Of a stretch of DNA of 64,000 bases, positions 11,401 through 19,500 are shown piece after piece. Source of the DNA: Diplonema papillatum. Lineage: Eukaryota > Euglenozoa > Diplonemea > Diplonemida > Diplonemidae. The position numbers and the translations under genes were made by a program. Each line of letters opens with the position of its first letter. Position 1 is the stretch's first letter. The notes below the pieces were generated by a model. That model was not told where the DNA came from, searched no databases, and worked only from the letters and a program-made list of their open reading frames with translations. Where the stretch lies: assembly GCA_030068145.1 (NCBI GenBank), contig JAPJBO010000191.1, positions 1-64,000 of the forward strand, given 5' to 3'.

Positions 11401-12575
11401 TTTTTAAAGTCGAACGCGATGCCATACAGCGGGCGCCCCATGAGGTGCGCCTCTTCGATCTCGGCTGCCAGATGCCAGAAAAGGTCTTCCGTGCTGTGCT
11501 TAGGCCGGCAGCCGTGGAGCCCCTCTGGAGCCAGTTCGTCCATCCAGCGTTGCGCGTCTTTAGCCCTGACAGCAGCCCATATCCTGTACAGCACCGGTGC
11601 CACTGAGATCGGTCGTTGGGACAAGGGATCTCCTGTGCTCTTCGGTTTCGGTATCAGCGAGACGAGAGCGTGCATCAGTTCTTCCGGCCATTCTCCGCTT
11701 TCCTCCACCTCATTTAGTACTCGTGCGAACCCTTCCAGAAGCGAGTTCGGCAGCTGTTGCAGCTCGTGGATCCTCCACCCGTGCATCCCAGCTGAGGCTG
11801 ACTTCTTCATCTTCGCAAGCGCTGCTTTCACGTCACCCACCGTTATCGCCTCGCACTCCATTTCGGCCCTGTCTGGCAGGACGGGGCTGTACATCCGCAG
11901 AAACCGCCCCCAGCACGGTTCCTCCCGCGTCGTGTATCGCTGAAAGATTCCACCCCACGCCTTCTCGCCCCTCAAGATCTCGTCAATTTCCGCCGCGTTC
12001 GCCGTCAGGGTTCCGTCGTCCCGTCGCAGGAACGTCAACGGCGAGGCATATTTATCGGCGATGAAATTGAACACTAAGCCCCTTCCATGCGCCCATGCTT
12101 CCTGCATCTTATGCGTCCACTGCGCCTTTCTGTGCCGTCTGAGCGCGGAGAATGCTGCCCTCTGGGATCCCTCCAGGCTCGTCAAGGCGCTTTGAAGCGC
12201 TTGTAACTCGGAGAGATCGCCTGACATCACGATGTTGGCGACTGCCTCCGGGATGTGGCCTCTTCCTACCCTCTTCCGTGCGGCTTCTCTCGCTTTTTCC
12301 TCTCGTCTTGTAAGCGGATACGGTATGTCAGATCTCAGTCGCTCCCGGGCTGCTTGTACCAATGTCCGCAGGTGCCCCAACAGCTCGTCTCGTGCTCGAG
12401 TTTGCTTCGTGGAGGCACCCCTTGTTGACGAGTGCTGGAATTTGGTGGCTAGTCGCGAGTCGCTGACCACTTGGTTCCCGCGTCCCTTGTACGCCCTGGA
12501 CGGCAATGCGAGCTCGCGCCTGTGCAACATGAGCAGATAGTGTCGGAATGCGCTGGCCCGATGGGCTCTCTCTCC
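8433..12575 (-). CDS. LINE A ORF2, C-terminal part: RT, CCHC finger, RNase H, Cys/His tail
   Basis: The open frame extends to 12653, but its first about 26 codons read 28S rRNA sequence; element sequence resumes near 12575 (HYLLMLHRRELALP). Then follow RT blocks PISVAPVLYRIWAA, GIAFDFKKCFDSVP, NGIMQGCAISV and RSYVDDITATA, the finger CPYCNQDERETVAHLWWEC, and RNase H with YFDGGSRQNGTA, TNNVAEYNG, VRGDSQVV and NVDADALS, so all four acidic residues are in place. A final Cys/His cluster includes RCTACKKRRLPPDTCC. It ends in a normal stop at 8433. Function: cDNA synthesis at the nicked target and removal of the RNA strand. Confidence 0.92.
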   Translation of the reverse strand, partial: GERAHRASAFRHYLLMLHRRELALPSRAYKGRGNQVVSDSRLATKFQHSSTRGASTKQTRARDELLGHLRTLVQAARERLRSDIPYPLTRREEKAREAARKRVGRGHIPEAVANIVMSGDLSELQALQSALTSLEGSQRAAFSALRRHRKAQWTHKMQEAWAHGRGLVFNFIADKYASPLTFLRRDDGTLTANAAEIDEILRGEKAWGGIFQRYTTREEPCWGRFLRMYSPVLPDRAEMECEAITVGDVKAALAKMKKSASAGMHGWRIHELQQLPNSLLEGFARVLNEVEESGEWPEELMHALVSLIPKPKSTGDPLSQRPISVAPVLYRIWAAVRAKDAQRWMDELAPEGLHGCRPKHSTEDLFWHLAAEIEEAHLMGRPLYGIAFDFKKCFDSVPINVTLQLAKKLGFNRKVLRALEAAYRQMQRHFKVNGTVGGGFIPTNGIMQGCAISVILIGLLISVWMRHVAQEGRPRSYVDDITATAREASHLQTIANKTVQFEEMTGLWICLAKSHSFGTTLRQPAVEIMSWQEDTDVFVSEDPPRFYKRTDSFDCLGVMVHARGHGRQLSSRIRQRREGAVLNLQRIKRIPVPATARETLVSMTACAKMYYGISVMPLDNRTSNTMRQAVMTALWTGPSRRAVEVVMQVLHHGHRLDPYTAPAYIRIRTWVRQMRKWRHIRTLAGVAWAHKETLPDGSPHRLMWDALSQAEWAWTTPDTIGYTNEIGEQVVFNTDDANEKQTTIMLHDLRQALRRQQLAKMCNRREDLRGCAHGVDGSVTRHLLEALDNGLTGYQQGMLRSIIAGAVATTGRTGKNETCPYCNQDERETVAHLWWECEAWRGIRQEHGMGTVDRTTWPNCLSMCGVAPMHRHSTDPALQPVPLDHGEACQFVSRLQRYYLAVLRARQIRDEREQETSRHHRLTQYPWGWRTTSPRRVCIPKIEAETITQQWKHGGELWNAMHWWLNRLRWAHVGSEHAVTFLELAIDFEVTTGVRLPIVANRRIQPPAASKAKATSARAVLPPRETTEGLCMYFDGGSRQNGTALAVAGAGAVIYKDGLKLAETTVPLGRTTNNVAEYNGLIAGIRLLGEQPGDVEGPVKVRGDSQVVIGPVNGTAMCKPNLRPYFLQARASMADLTPRFEFSLEHVPRSRNVDADALSNAAMDRVQAETGAQVGLIRAQYEEYKGSALAKGQSFRAVTSAVARICGVAWHCGHVSNVTSVTALGGGVMLGLSCRAELAPQTEAVLQEMSQPRPGTHTAATAPASPFVKAHEAWAASRHPEHFYSTTWKEEAEWKGREQERGASSQRSRPTARKARNATARCAKHDEPRCTACKKRRLPPDTCCDQQHMGHGAGSLNQTRLQFRSERGHHEQPAGPSAVT

Positions 12576-12588
12576 ATCAGTAGGGTAA

Positions 12589-12632
<44 letters not shown>

Positions 12633-12680
12633 GTTAGTGGGTGAACAATCCAACCCTTAGACAATTCTGCTTGTCTAGGT

Positions 12681-12712
<32 letters not shown>

Positions 12713-12897
12713 AACGTCGCTATGAACGCTTGGCTGCCACAAGCCAGTTATCCCTGTGGTAATTTTTCTGTCACCTCCGGCTTCATCCCTTGAACATGAA
12801 GCGAGACCAAAGGATCGTTAGGCCATGCTTTCACACCGAGGATCGGTACTGAAGATCGTGTATCGAGCAAGCTTTTACCCTTCTTTCTGCGTGTTGC
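12576..12897 (-). rRNA. 28S (LSU) rRNA gene fragment, domain V region, inside LINE A ORF2
   Basis: On the minus strand the sequence reads as the universally conserved peptidyl-transferase region. GGGTAAAAGCTTGCTCG is followed by CCACAGGGATAACTGGCTTG, CATAGCGACG, GATCCTTCGATGTCGGCTC, TTGGATTGTTCACCC, GGGAACGTGAGCTGGGTT and AGACCGTCGTGAGACAGGTT, ending at TTTTACCCTACTGATG. About 320 nt of a gene normally over 3 kb are present, so it is a fragment and not a working gene. It is co-oriented with the LINE and lies exactly between two homologous halves of ORF2. The boundaries (12576 and 12897) are estimated to within about 25 bp. Confidence 0.93.
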
Positions 12898-14456
12898 GAT
12901 AGCTGTTTCAGACTCATAGCTCCCGTCATGGCCTCTTTTGCCTCGTTGGCGAACACTTCTAAAAGACTCTTCTCACTCAGGTTGAGCAACGGATATGCCC
13001 GAGGAAATGCTGTCGGGAGTATTGCGCGCCTGTGGCGCTCTCGGAACACTTGCTGGCGCATCGTCACGTACATTGGTGCATGCGTGTGGAACTCGCTGTT
13101 TTTCCTTTCCACTGTGCAGACCTTGCTGATGGCTGGTGCCGCACAGGCATTGGCGAGGCACAAGTCTATCCTGCTCCCTCCTGTCGCATTCGGCGCCCAG
13201 CACGTGCACGGTGGTTCTTCGCCTTGGCCTACCGCGTAAGCGGCTGCCGCATCTGCCCATCTTCCCGACCGGCATGCTGCGGCTAGTACTGAACTGGTCT
13301 CTGTCGAACAATTGAAGTCACCCACTACAAGGGTCGGCACTTGCCCCAGGCCTGCCGCTATACCCAACACCTCTGTTATCAACTGCTCCCTTTCCCCCTG
13401 CACCTGCACGCTGTTCCCGCTCTGCCCGTACAACGAGAATATGTGTAATGCTGTTCTGCCGTCCCCCAGGGCTACGACAACATGCACAACGCGCGTCGAT
13501 GCCACCACTCTCTTCTCTGAGTCTTCAACCGCTGCCACTAGTTGCGCTGTGAGGTGCTGACGGGTTAGCACTGCCACTCCACCAGGTCTTCTTTGGCTTC
13601 TCCCGTCTCCACCTTCCACCATCGTTACGTCGTCGCCCCAGTGCACGTTCCATCCGTACGCCGCGAGAAATGAACCCATGTACGCCTTTTCTGCCTTGGT
13701 TACCCGGGTCTCTTGCAGTACGACTATATCTGCTTTGAGCAGGGCCACCACCAACAGCTTCTCCGTGTCCAAGGATGTCACGTTTATGGTGACGATCACT
13801 ATATCGTCGTCGTGCGGGCTCCATGATCGATCCTGCTTCGCCTCGGCGATGCTGGGTAACCTTGGTTCGGGCGCGCGGGGGCGCGTGTTCCGTTGCCGGG
13901 TCCGCGCAGCGGCGGGCACGCCGGTTGGTAGGTGGTGGGTCGGTGCGTCTGTGCCAGCAACCGGGCCAGCATTAATCAGAGCGAGCCGCGCCAAGGGTAC
14001 CGTGTCGCCTGTCGTCGCCTCCAGCAGGCGCTGGCTCGGCAGCGGTAGAATCACGGTGTCGTAGTGCTCCGGCCGGTACGTAAGAACAATGGTCGCGGTC
14101 GGCGACGGTTGTCTGCATCCACGTAGGGCCTCCCGGCTCGTCGCGTTCAGCACCCAGATGTCGCAGCGCAGCACTCGCGACGCTGCCCGTAGTGTCAGCT
14201 CATCGCCGTACGTGGCGTTCCTCCGCATGGCCGCCAGGTAAGCCTGCCACTTGGCCAACTCTTCCGCCACCGTGAGCCCTCGACTGTCCGGCCCCGGTTC
14301 CATCACCATGTACGGACGGTAGTCAGCCGGGCGCGCCTCCATCTCATCAACTACCATTTGTCGCAGTCGCTCTGCATCCACTGTCCCGTGCCGTTGTGCG
14401 ATGGCTGAGAACTGGCAGTTCCCGTCTCCCGGCACCGGGCATGCGCGGCCAAGCAT
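12831..14456 (-). CDS. LINE A ORF2, N-terminal part: OTU protease and APE endonuclease
   Basis: From the Met at 14456 the protein opens with a textbook OTU (ovarian tumour) cysteine-protease block, VPGDGNCQFSAIA, followed by YGDELTLRAASRVL and the histidine block LTYRPEHYDTV. The catalytic pair would be the Cys of DGNC and the His of EHYD. Next is an APE-type endonuclease: TINVTSLDTEKL, VLQETR, VVGDFNC, SRIDLC and THAPMYV. Genuine element sequence ends near LKQLSQHAERR (about 12898); the final residues up to 12831 read 28S rRNA. The frame is open somewhat upstream of the chosen Met (DERWVRAATREM), so an earlier start is possible. ORF1 ends 135 bp upstream. Confidence 0.9.
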   Translation of the reverse strand: MLGRACPVPGDGNCQFSAIAQRHGTVDAERLRQMVVDEMEARPADYRPYMVMEPGPDSRGLTVAEELAKWQAYLAAMRRNATYGDELTLRAASRVLRCDIWVLNATSREALRGCRQPSPTATIVLTYRPEHYDTVILPLPSQRLLEATTGDTVPLARLALINAGPVAGTDAPTHHLPTGVPAAARTRQRNTRPRAPEPRLPSIAEAKQDRSWSPHDDDIVIVTINVTSLDTEKLLVVALLKADIVVLQETRVTKAEKAYMGSFLAAYGWNVHWGDDVTMVEGGDGRSQRRPGGVAVLTRQHLTAQLVAAVEDSEKRVVASTRVVHVVVALGDGRTALHIFSLYGQSGNSVQVQGEREQLITEVLGIAAGLGQVPTLVVGDFNCSTETSSVLAAACRSGRWADAAAAYAVGQGEEPPCTCWAPNATGGSRIDLCLANACAAPAISKVCTVERKNSEFHTHAPMYVTMRQQVFRERHRRAILPTAFPRAYPLLNLSEKSLLEVFANEAKEAMTGAMSLKQLSQHAERRVKACSIHDLQYRSSV

Positions 14457-14591
14457 CTCGCGGGTCGCAGCTCGTACCCACCGCTCGTCGGCGAGGATAG
14501 TTACAGGTCCCCCCCCAACGAGCTTCCTTCCCGTCGTGTCGTAGCCGGCATGTCCGTGTTCCTCCCCCGCCCCGCCAAGGGGGCTCTGCCT

Positions 14592-16403
14592 TCATTTACG
14601 GGCCGGCGCCGTGCTCCCGAAGCCCATCTGCTTCAGGGTCCTCGTCGCCTTTGACGGTGGCTGCTTCGGGGGCTCCGGTGACCGCGACTTGGACTTGGTC
14701 AGCGACCTCGGCCGCTTCTTGACCTTGTCCGGCTCCGCCAGCGACTGCCGCTTCGGCGAGGGTGACGTCGTCTTCTGGGGGTCGCCTGTCCGTGCCTGGA
14801 GCTGCGCACGCAAGGCCTGCACCAGCGTCCCCAGCTCCTCCATCTTCCGACACATGTCAGCGTTCTGGGCGCGCAGCTCGGACACCTCCCTCTCGAGCTT
14901 TGCCCTCACCTCGTCGGGTCGCTGCGCGTCCTGTTCGGCTGGCTGCGGCTGGTGCTTTCCTGCTTTCCCCCCTTTCTTTCCTTTCTTGCCCCCCTTTCCG
15001 GCGTTCGGCGGTGGTGCGTCCGAGGTTTGCGGGATGTCGGCGCCGGGGTTCCCCGGGGGCCCGCTCTGCTGTCCTGTTTCTGCTGGCGCCGCTTGGGTCG
15101 TCTGCGGTCTGCCGTCACTCCAGGCCTTCAAGCCCTGCTTCCTTCCGTACAGGCCGATGAAAGCGGCCTTGGCGTAGGTCATTCCCTGACGCTCTGTTCC
15201 GTCTTCGGCCGGGTCTGTCCGGGTCTCTTCCGTCCCCTTCGTCTGCACCCATCTCGGTTGCGCCTCGTCCTTCTCCCTGACCGTCGACACGGTGACCAGT
15301 TCCCCAGTCGTCTCGACCTGGAAAATCCAGGCCGGTGGCTCCGGGCCGCGGACGACGGCGAGGCGCTTGCTGCGCTTCGGGATCACGCGGATCACCTCGA
15401 CGCCCGTCCATCCGGCCGCGTGGAGAAACGCTGCCACCTGCACCGGCGAGATCGTCCGCGGAAACCCGGCTACGTCCCAGATCTGGCCCGGCTGTCCCGG
15501 CTGCTCCTCCTCCTGCGCAGCCGCCGTCCCCAGCAACGCTCTCATAGCCGCCTCGGCCTGTTCCCCCTCCCCTTTTAGTACGCCCATGCCGCGCACACTG
15601 ACGATGAGGCTCGTCTTCGCGCGCGCAGCGGCTTTCCTCGCTTCGTCCAGGGTAAGGTCGTCCCTCAGCCATAGCGCGCCTCTTCCGTCCCCTTTCAGCG
15701 TTGTGAAGACGCCCCCTTTCCCCGAAGCCGCCAAGGCGCCCTCCTTGCTGCGTCCAGCGACTCGCAGTAGTGCGCGGATCTGGGCCGTGGGGCCGGGGGT
15801 GCCGCGCGTCTCGATCCCCGTAAGCGACTTGATGTCCTCCCGGGGTACGCCCTCTCCCACGAAATGGCCCGTAAGCCAGGCCCTGGCGTCCGCCCCACAG
15901 CCCGTCCACCCTTCCACCGTCGCGTACCGGCGCGCGACTACCACGGACACCCTGTGTTCGTCCGCGGGCGGCAGGGGTGCGCTTGTCCTTCGGAGCAGCG
16001 TCCCAACCAGCTCGTCGCCAAGCTGCAGCAGGACGGCCGGGCGGACTTCAGTTCGCGGACCTCTGCGCGTCACCACCGTCGTCTCCACCCCCTCGCCTTC
16101 CCGCCTTTTGGCCCCGAGGACGACCACGGCCAGTCGTCCCTTCCGGCTCTTCTTCGCCAACTCAGTGGCGTCCGCCCATGTGACCAGGGCTACGCCCTGT
16201 GTCGTCTCCGGCTTCCTGATGTCGTTGGCCGTTACGACCGCTACGGGCCAGTCCTCTGGCCTGAGCTGTGCCAGCTGGCCTCGCCGTTTTCCCGCCAGCA
16301 CCCAGCCAGTGCCAGGTGCTTTCGCGTCGTTGGCCTGCGTCGGCCGCGGCGGCCCAGCAGAGTCGCCGCGTTGCCCGGGGCCACCACGTGGAGGTGCAGG
16401 CAT
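14592..16403 (-). CDS. LINE A ORF1 protein (603 aa)
   Basis: First ORF of LINE A, expected to be the RNA-binding partner of ORF2. It starts at the first ATG, about 42 nt after the element's GGGG 5' end. The protein is Pro/Gly/Lys-rich. A segment around residues 330-380 (GVEVIRVIPKRSKRLAVV) could be a small alpha/beta RNA-binding fold. A Gly/Lys-rich linker (GKGGKKGKKGGKAG) precedes a short coiled coil at about residues 497-540 (KLEREVSELRAQNADM). A basic Ser/Pro/Lys tail ends the protein. No CCHC knuckle is visible. It is not obviously related to ORF1 of LINE B. ORF1 function is inferred from position and composition. Confidence 0.8.
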   Translation of the reverse strand: MPAPPRGGPGQRGDSAGPPRPTQANDAKAPGTGWVLAGKRRGQLAQLRPEDWPVAVVTANDIRKPETTQGVALVTWADATELAKKSRKGRLAVVVLGAKRREGEGVETTVVTRRGPRTEVRPAVLLQLGDELVGTLLRRTSAPLPPADEHRVSVVVARRYATVEGWTGCGADARAWLTGHFVGEGVPREDIKSLTGIETRGTPGPTAQIRALLRVAGRSKEGALAASGKGGVFTTLKGDGRGALWLRDDLTLDEARKAAARAKTSLIVSVRGMGVLKGEGEQAEAAMRALLGTAAAQEEEQPGQPGQIWDVAGFPRTISPVQVAAFLHAAGWTGVEVIRVIPKRSKRLAVVRGPEPPAWIFQVETTGELVTVSTVREKDEAQPRWVQTKGTEETRTDPAEDGTERQGMTYAKAAFIGLYGRKQGLKAWSDGRPQTTQAAPAETGQQSGPPGNPGADIPQTSDAPPPNAGKGGKKGKKGGKAGKHQPQPAEQDAQRPDEVRAKLEREVSELRAQNADMCRKMEELGTLVQALRAQLQARTGDPQKTTSPSPKRQSLAEPDKVKKRPRSLTKSKSRSPEPPKQPPSKATRTLKQMGFGSTAPARK

Positions 16404-16445
16404 GATGTTTTGTATATTTTAATAATTTGATCTTCTTCCAGCCCC

Positions 16446-16471
16446 TGTGTGTGTGTGTGTGTGTGTGTGTG
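16446..16471. repeat. (TG)13 tract between LINE B 3' end and LINE A 5' end
   Basis: Uninterrupted TG tract. It abuts GGGG, the first bases of LINE A, on one side and the GATCTCAGTAATGGG 3' end of LINE B on the other. Confidence 0.97.
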
Positions 16472-16524
16472 ATCTCAGTAATGGGTAACCCCTGAGCGGA
16501 GTCTAGCCCAGTTGCGCAATGCAC

Positions 16525-19500
16525 CTACGTTACTGCTGATGCACCAGCCGGCCGCTCGCGGTGGTCGCGGCGTACACGGAAATGCAGCCTCGACTGGCAT
16601 TGGTTTCCTTCTTCGTGATTTGCATGTTGCTGTCTACAGCAGGTGTCCGGGGGTATTCGCCTTCTCGTACATGTGGTGCAGCGCGGGGCGTCATGCTTAG
16701 TACATCTTAAGGCCGCATTGACATTCCGTCTCGTTGGCGGGTGAGATCGTTGACTGGGAGGGTCTTCTCGTCCTCTCCCCTTCCACTCTGCTGTTTCCTT
16801 CCAGGTCGCCTCGTAGTATCGCTCGGGTTGGATACTGGCTGCCCACCTTTCGTGGGCCTTGACAAACGGATTCGGGGTTGTTCCTTCCGTGTCGGATGCG
16901 CCCCGGCTCATCGATCGTAGCACTGCCTCCGTCTGCGGTGAGAGCACGGCTCGGCACGATACGCCCTGCATTACCCCACCGCCCAAGGCCGTAGCGCTCG
17001 TCACGTTCGCAACGCGTCCAGGGTGCCAGGCTGTGCCGTAAATCCGCGCGGCCGTGTTTGCTAGCGTGTGCAGGGTTCGGGCCTTTGCCAGCGCACTCCG
17101 TCTGTACGCTTCGTACTGCGCCATGATGGTGCTCACCTCTCCAGATGTCTGCGCTTGCACCTGGTCCATCGCCGCGTTGCTCAGCGCGTCGGCGTCGGTG
17201 TTGCGGTCACGCGCGACATGCTCCAGGTTGAACTTGAACCGTGGCGCGAGGGCTCCCATGGACGCCGTCGCCTGCAGGAGGTACGGCCGCAGGATCGGCT
17301 TGCACTGCGCTGTCTTCTTCATCGTGCTGATCACTACCTTCGAATCACCTCGGACCGTTACGGGTCCTTGCACGCTCGGGGGCTGCTCCCCGAGCAAGTG
17401 CAAGCCCCCGACCAGAGCGCTAAACTCTGCCACGTTGTTGGTCGTTCGGCCTAGGGGGACGATGACCTCCGCGATCTTCTTCCCATCTTCGTATACAACC
17501 GCGCCAGCACCTGCCACAGCCAACGCGGTGCCGTTTTGCCTCGACCCGCCATCGAAGTACAGACACAGGCCCGACTGCGCTTCGCTTGGTGGGAGGATCT
17601 CCCGGGCTGTCGTTGTTTTGGTCTTCCGCATTGTGGGTGGCTGGATTCGCCGATCCGACACGTCCGGCAGCCGTTCTCCCGTCGTGAGCTCAAAGTCGAC
17701 GGCTAGCTCTAAGAACGTCACCGTGTGTTCGGATCCGATATGTGCCCAGCACAACTTGCCGATCCACCAGTGTAGCGCCTTCCAGAGCGCCTCAGTCTGC
17801 TTCCATTGCTGCGAAACCGTCCCCACTTCGATTGTCGGCATGGATATCCTTCTCGGGCACGGTGTCGTCCATCCCCATGGATATTGGGCTAAGCGGTGGT
17901 GGCGTGACGTCTCTTGTGCTCTGTCGTCGCGTATTTGACGAGCACGCAGTACTGCAAGGAAGAAACGCTGCAGGTTTCCGACGAAAGCACACGCTCGTAC
18001 ATGATCCAGGGGGATCGGCTGCGCAGCCGCATCGACCCCATGCCTGTAGAGAGGCGCTATTCCGCACATGCTAAGGCAGGTTGGCCACGTTGTCCTGTCT
18101 GTGGTGACCATGCCGTGCTCTTCCCGCACATCCTTCCATGCCTCACACATCCACCATAGGTGCGCCACCGTTTCCCCCTCTTCGTCGTTACAATACGGGC
18201 AGGGCCTTCTCTGCCCTGTGCGGCCTGTCGTGGATACTGCCCCTGCGATAATGGACCTCAACATTCCTTGCTGGTATCCAGTGATGCCACTATCCGGCGT
18301 TTGCAGAAGGTGTCGGGTGACGCTTCCATCCACTCCATGCGCACACCCCCGCATGTCCTCCCTCCTTCTGCACACGATGGCAAGTTGCTGGCCACGCAGA
18401 GCATGGCGCAAGTCGTGCAGCATGACTTTGGTCTCCACCTCAGTCGCGCTCGTCACGTGGAAGCTCGTCTGCTGCGCGCTCTCGCTGACGTACAAGAGGG
18501 TTATCGGGCTGTCCCACGTCCAACCCGCTTGGTTAAGGGCTTCCTGAATCAGGCTGTGCGGCGAACCTTTTGGCAATTCGTCACGGCGCGTCCACGCCCT
18601 TTGCGCGCTCGTTCTGATGTGTTGCCACTTCTGCATCTGCCTGACCCATGCCTTTACACGTAGATACGCTGGTGCAGTGTACGGGTCAAGCCGATGTCCG
18701 TGGTGGAGCACCTGCATGACCACTTCCACCGCACGTCGGTTGGTGCCGGTCCACAGTGCCGACATGATCAATTGGCGTAGGGTGTATGCTGTTTTGCGGT
18801 CCAACGGCATCACTGAAATTCCGTAGTAAAGCTTTGCACCAGCCGTCATGGATGCCAGCTTCTCTCGTGCCGCTGCGGGTACCGGGAGTCTCTTTACGCG
18901 TTGCAGATTTTGTACGGCGCTTCTCCTGCGCTCCTGGATCCTGCTCGACAGTTTGTGCCCCTGCCCCTTCGCGTGTAGCATCACGCCAAGGCAATCGAAG
19001 CTGTCCGCCCTTTTGTAAAACTGCGCGGGTTCCTGCGACTCGAATACGTCTGCGTGTTCCTGCCAGTCCATGACTTCGATCAGCCAACCATCTGACGTCC
19101 CGAATGAGTGACACTTCTTAGGGCACAGCGACAACCCTGTCAGGACAGTGAATCGGATTGTCTTATTTGCAATCGTCTGAAGAAGGCGGGCTTCTTTGGC
19201 GGTGGCTGTGATGTCGTCCACGTATGACCGGGGTTCCCCTTCTCGCTTCACATGCCTCATCCATACGCTGATGAGTAGCCCGATAAGGATTACACTTATC
19301 GCGCATCCTTGCATGATGCCATTCGTAGGGGTGAAGCCCTCTCCCACTGTGCCATTCACCTTGAAATGTCGGCGCATCTGTTTATACGCGGCTTCTAATG
19401 CTCGAAGTACCATCGCGTTGAAGCCCAGCCTTTTTGCTAGCTGCATTGTGACACCTATCGGCACTGTATCAAAGCACTTCTTGAAGTCGAAGGCTATTCC

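Larger units (their letters stand above)
8376..16445 (-). mobile_element. LINE A: near full-length OTU-bearing non-LTR retrotransposon, interrupted by 28S sequence
   Basis: This 8.07 kb element has ORF1 (16403-14592), a 135-bp spacer, ORF2, a short 3' UTR and a CA tail. Its 5' UTR is only about 42 nt and starts with GGGGCTGG immediately after a CA tract. ORF2 is split by an insertion of about 320 bp of 28S rRNA sequence at 12576-12897; otherwise both halves are open. ORF2 is clearly homologous to that of LINE B along its length, whereas ORF1 is not obviously related. The 3' UTR ends in CAGGGGTTACCC followed by ATTGAATTCC, then (CA)n. Confidence 0.92.

Noticed and set aside
8976-12653. Plus-strand open frames within the LINEs (e.g. 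11125-11943)
   Set aside because: They lie opposite clear RT and RNase H coding sequence on the minus strand and carry no motifs.
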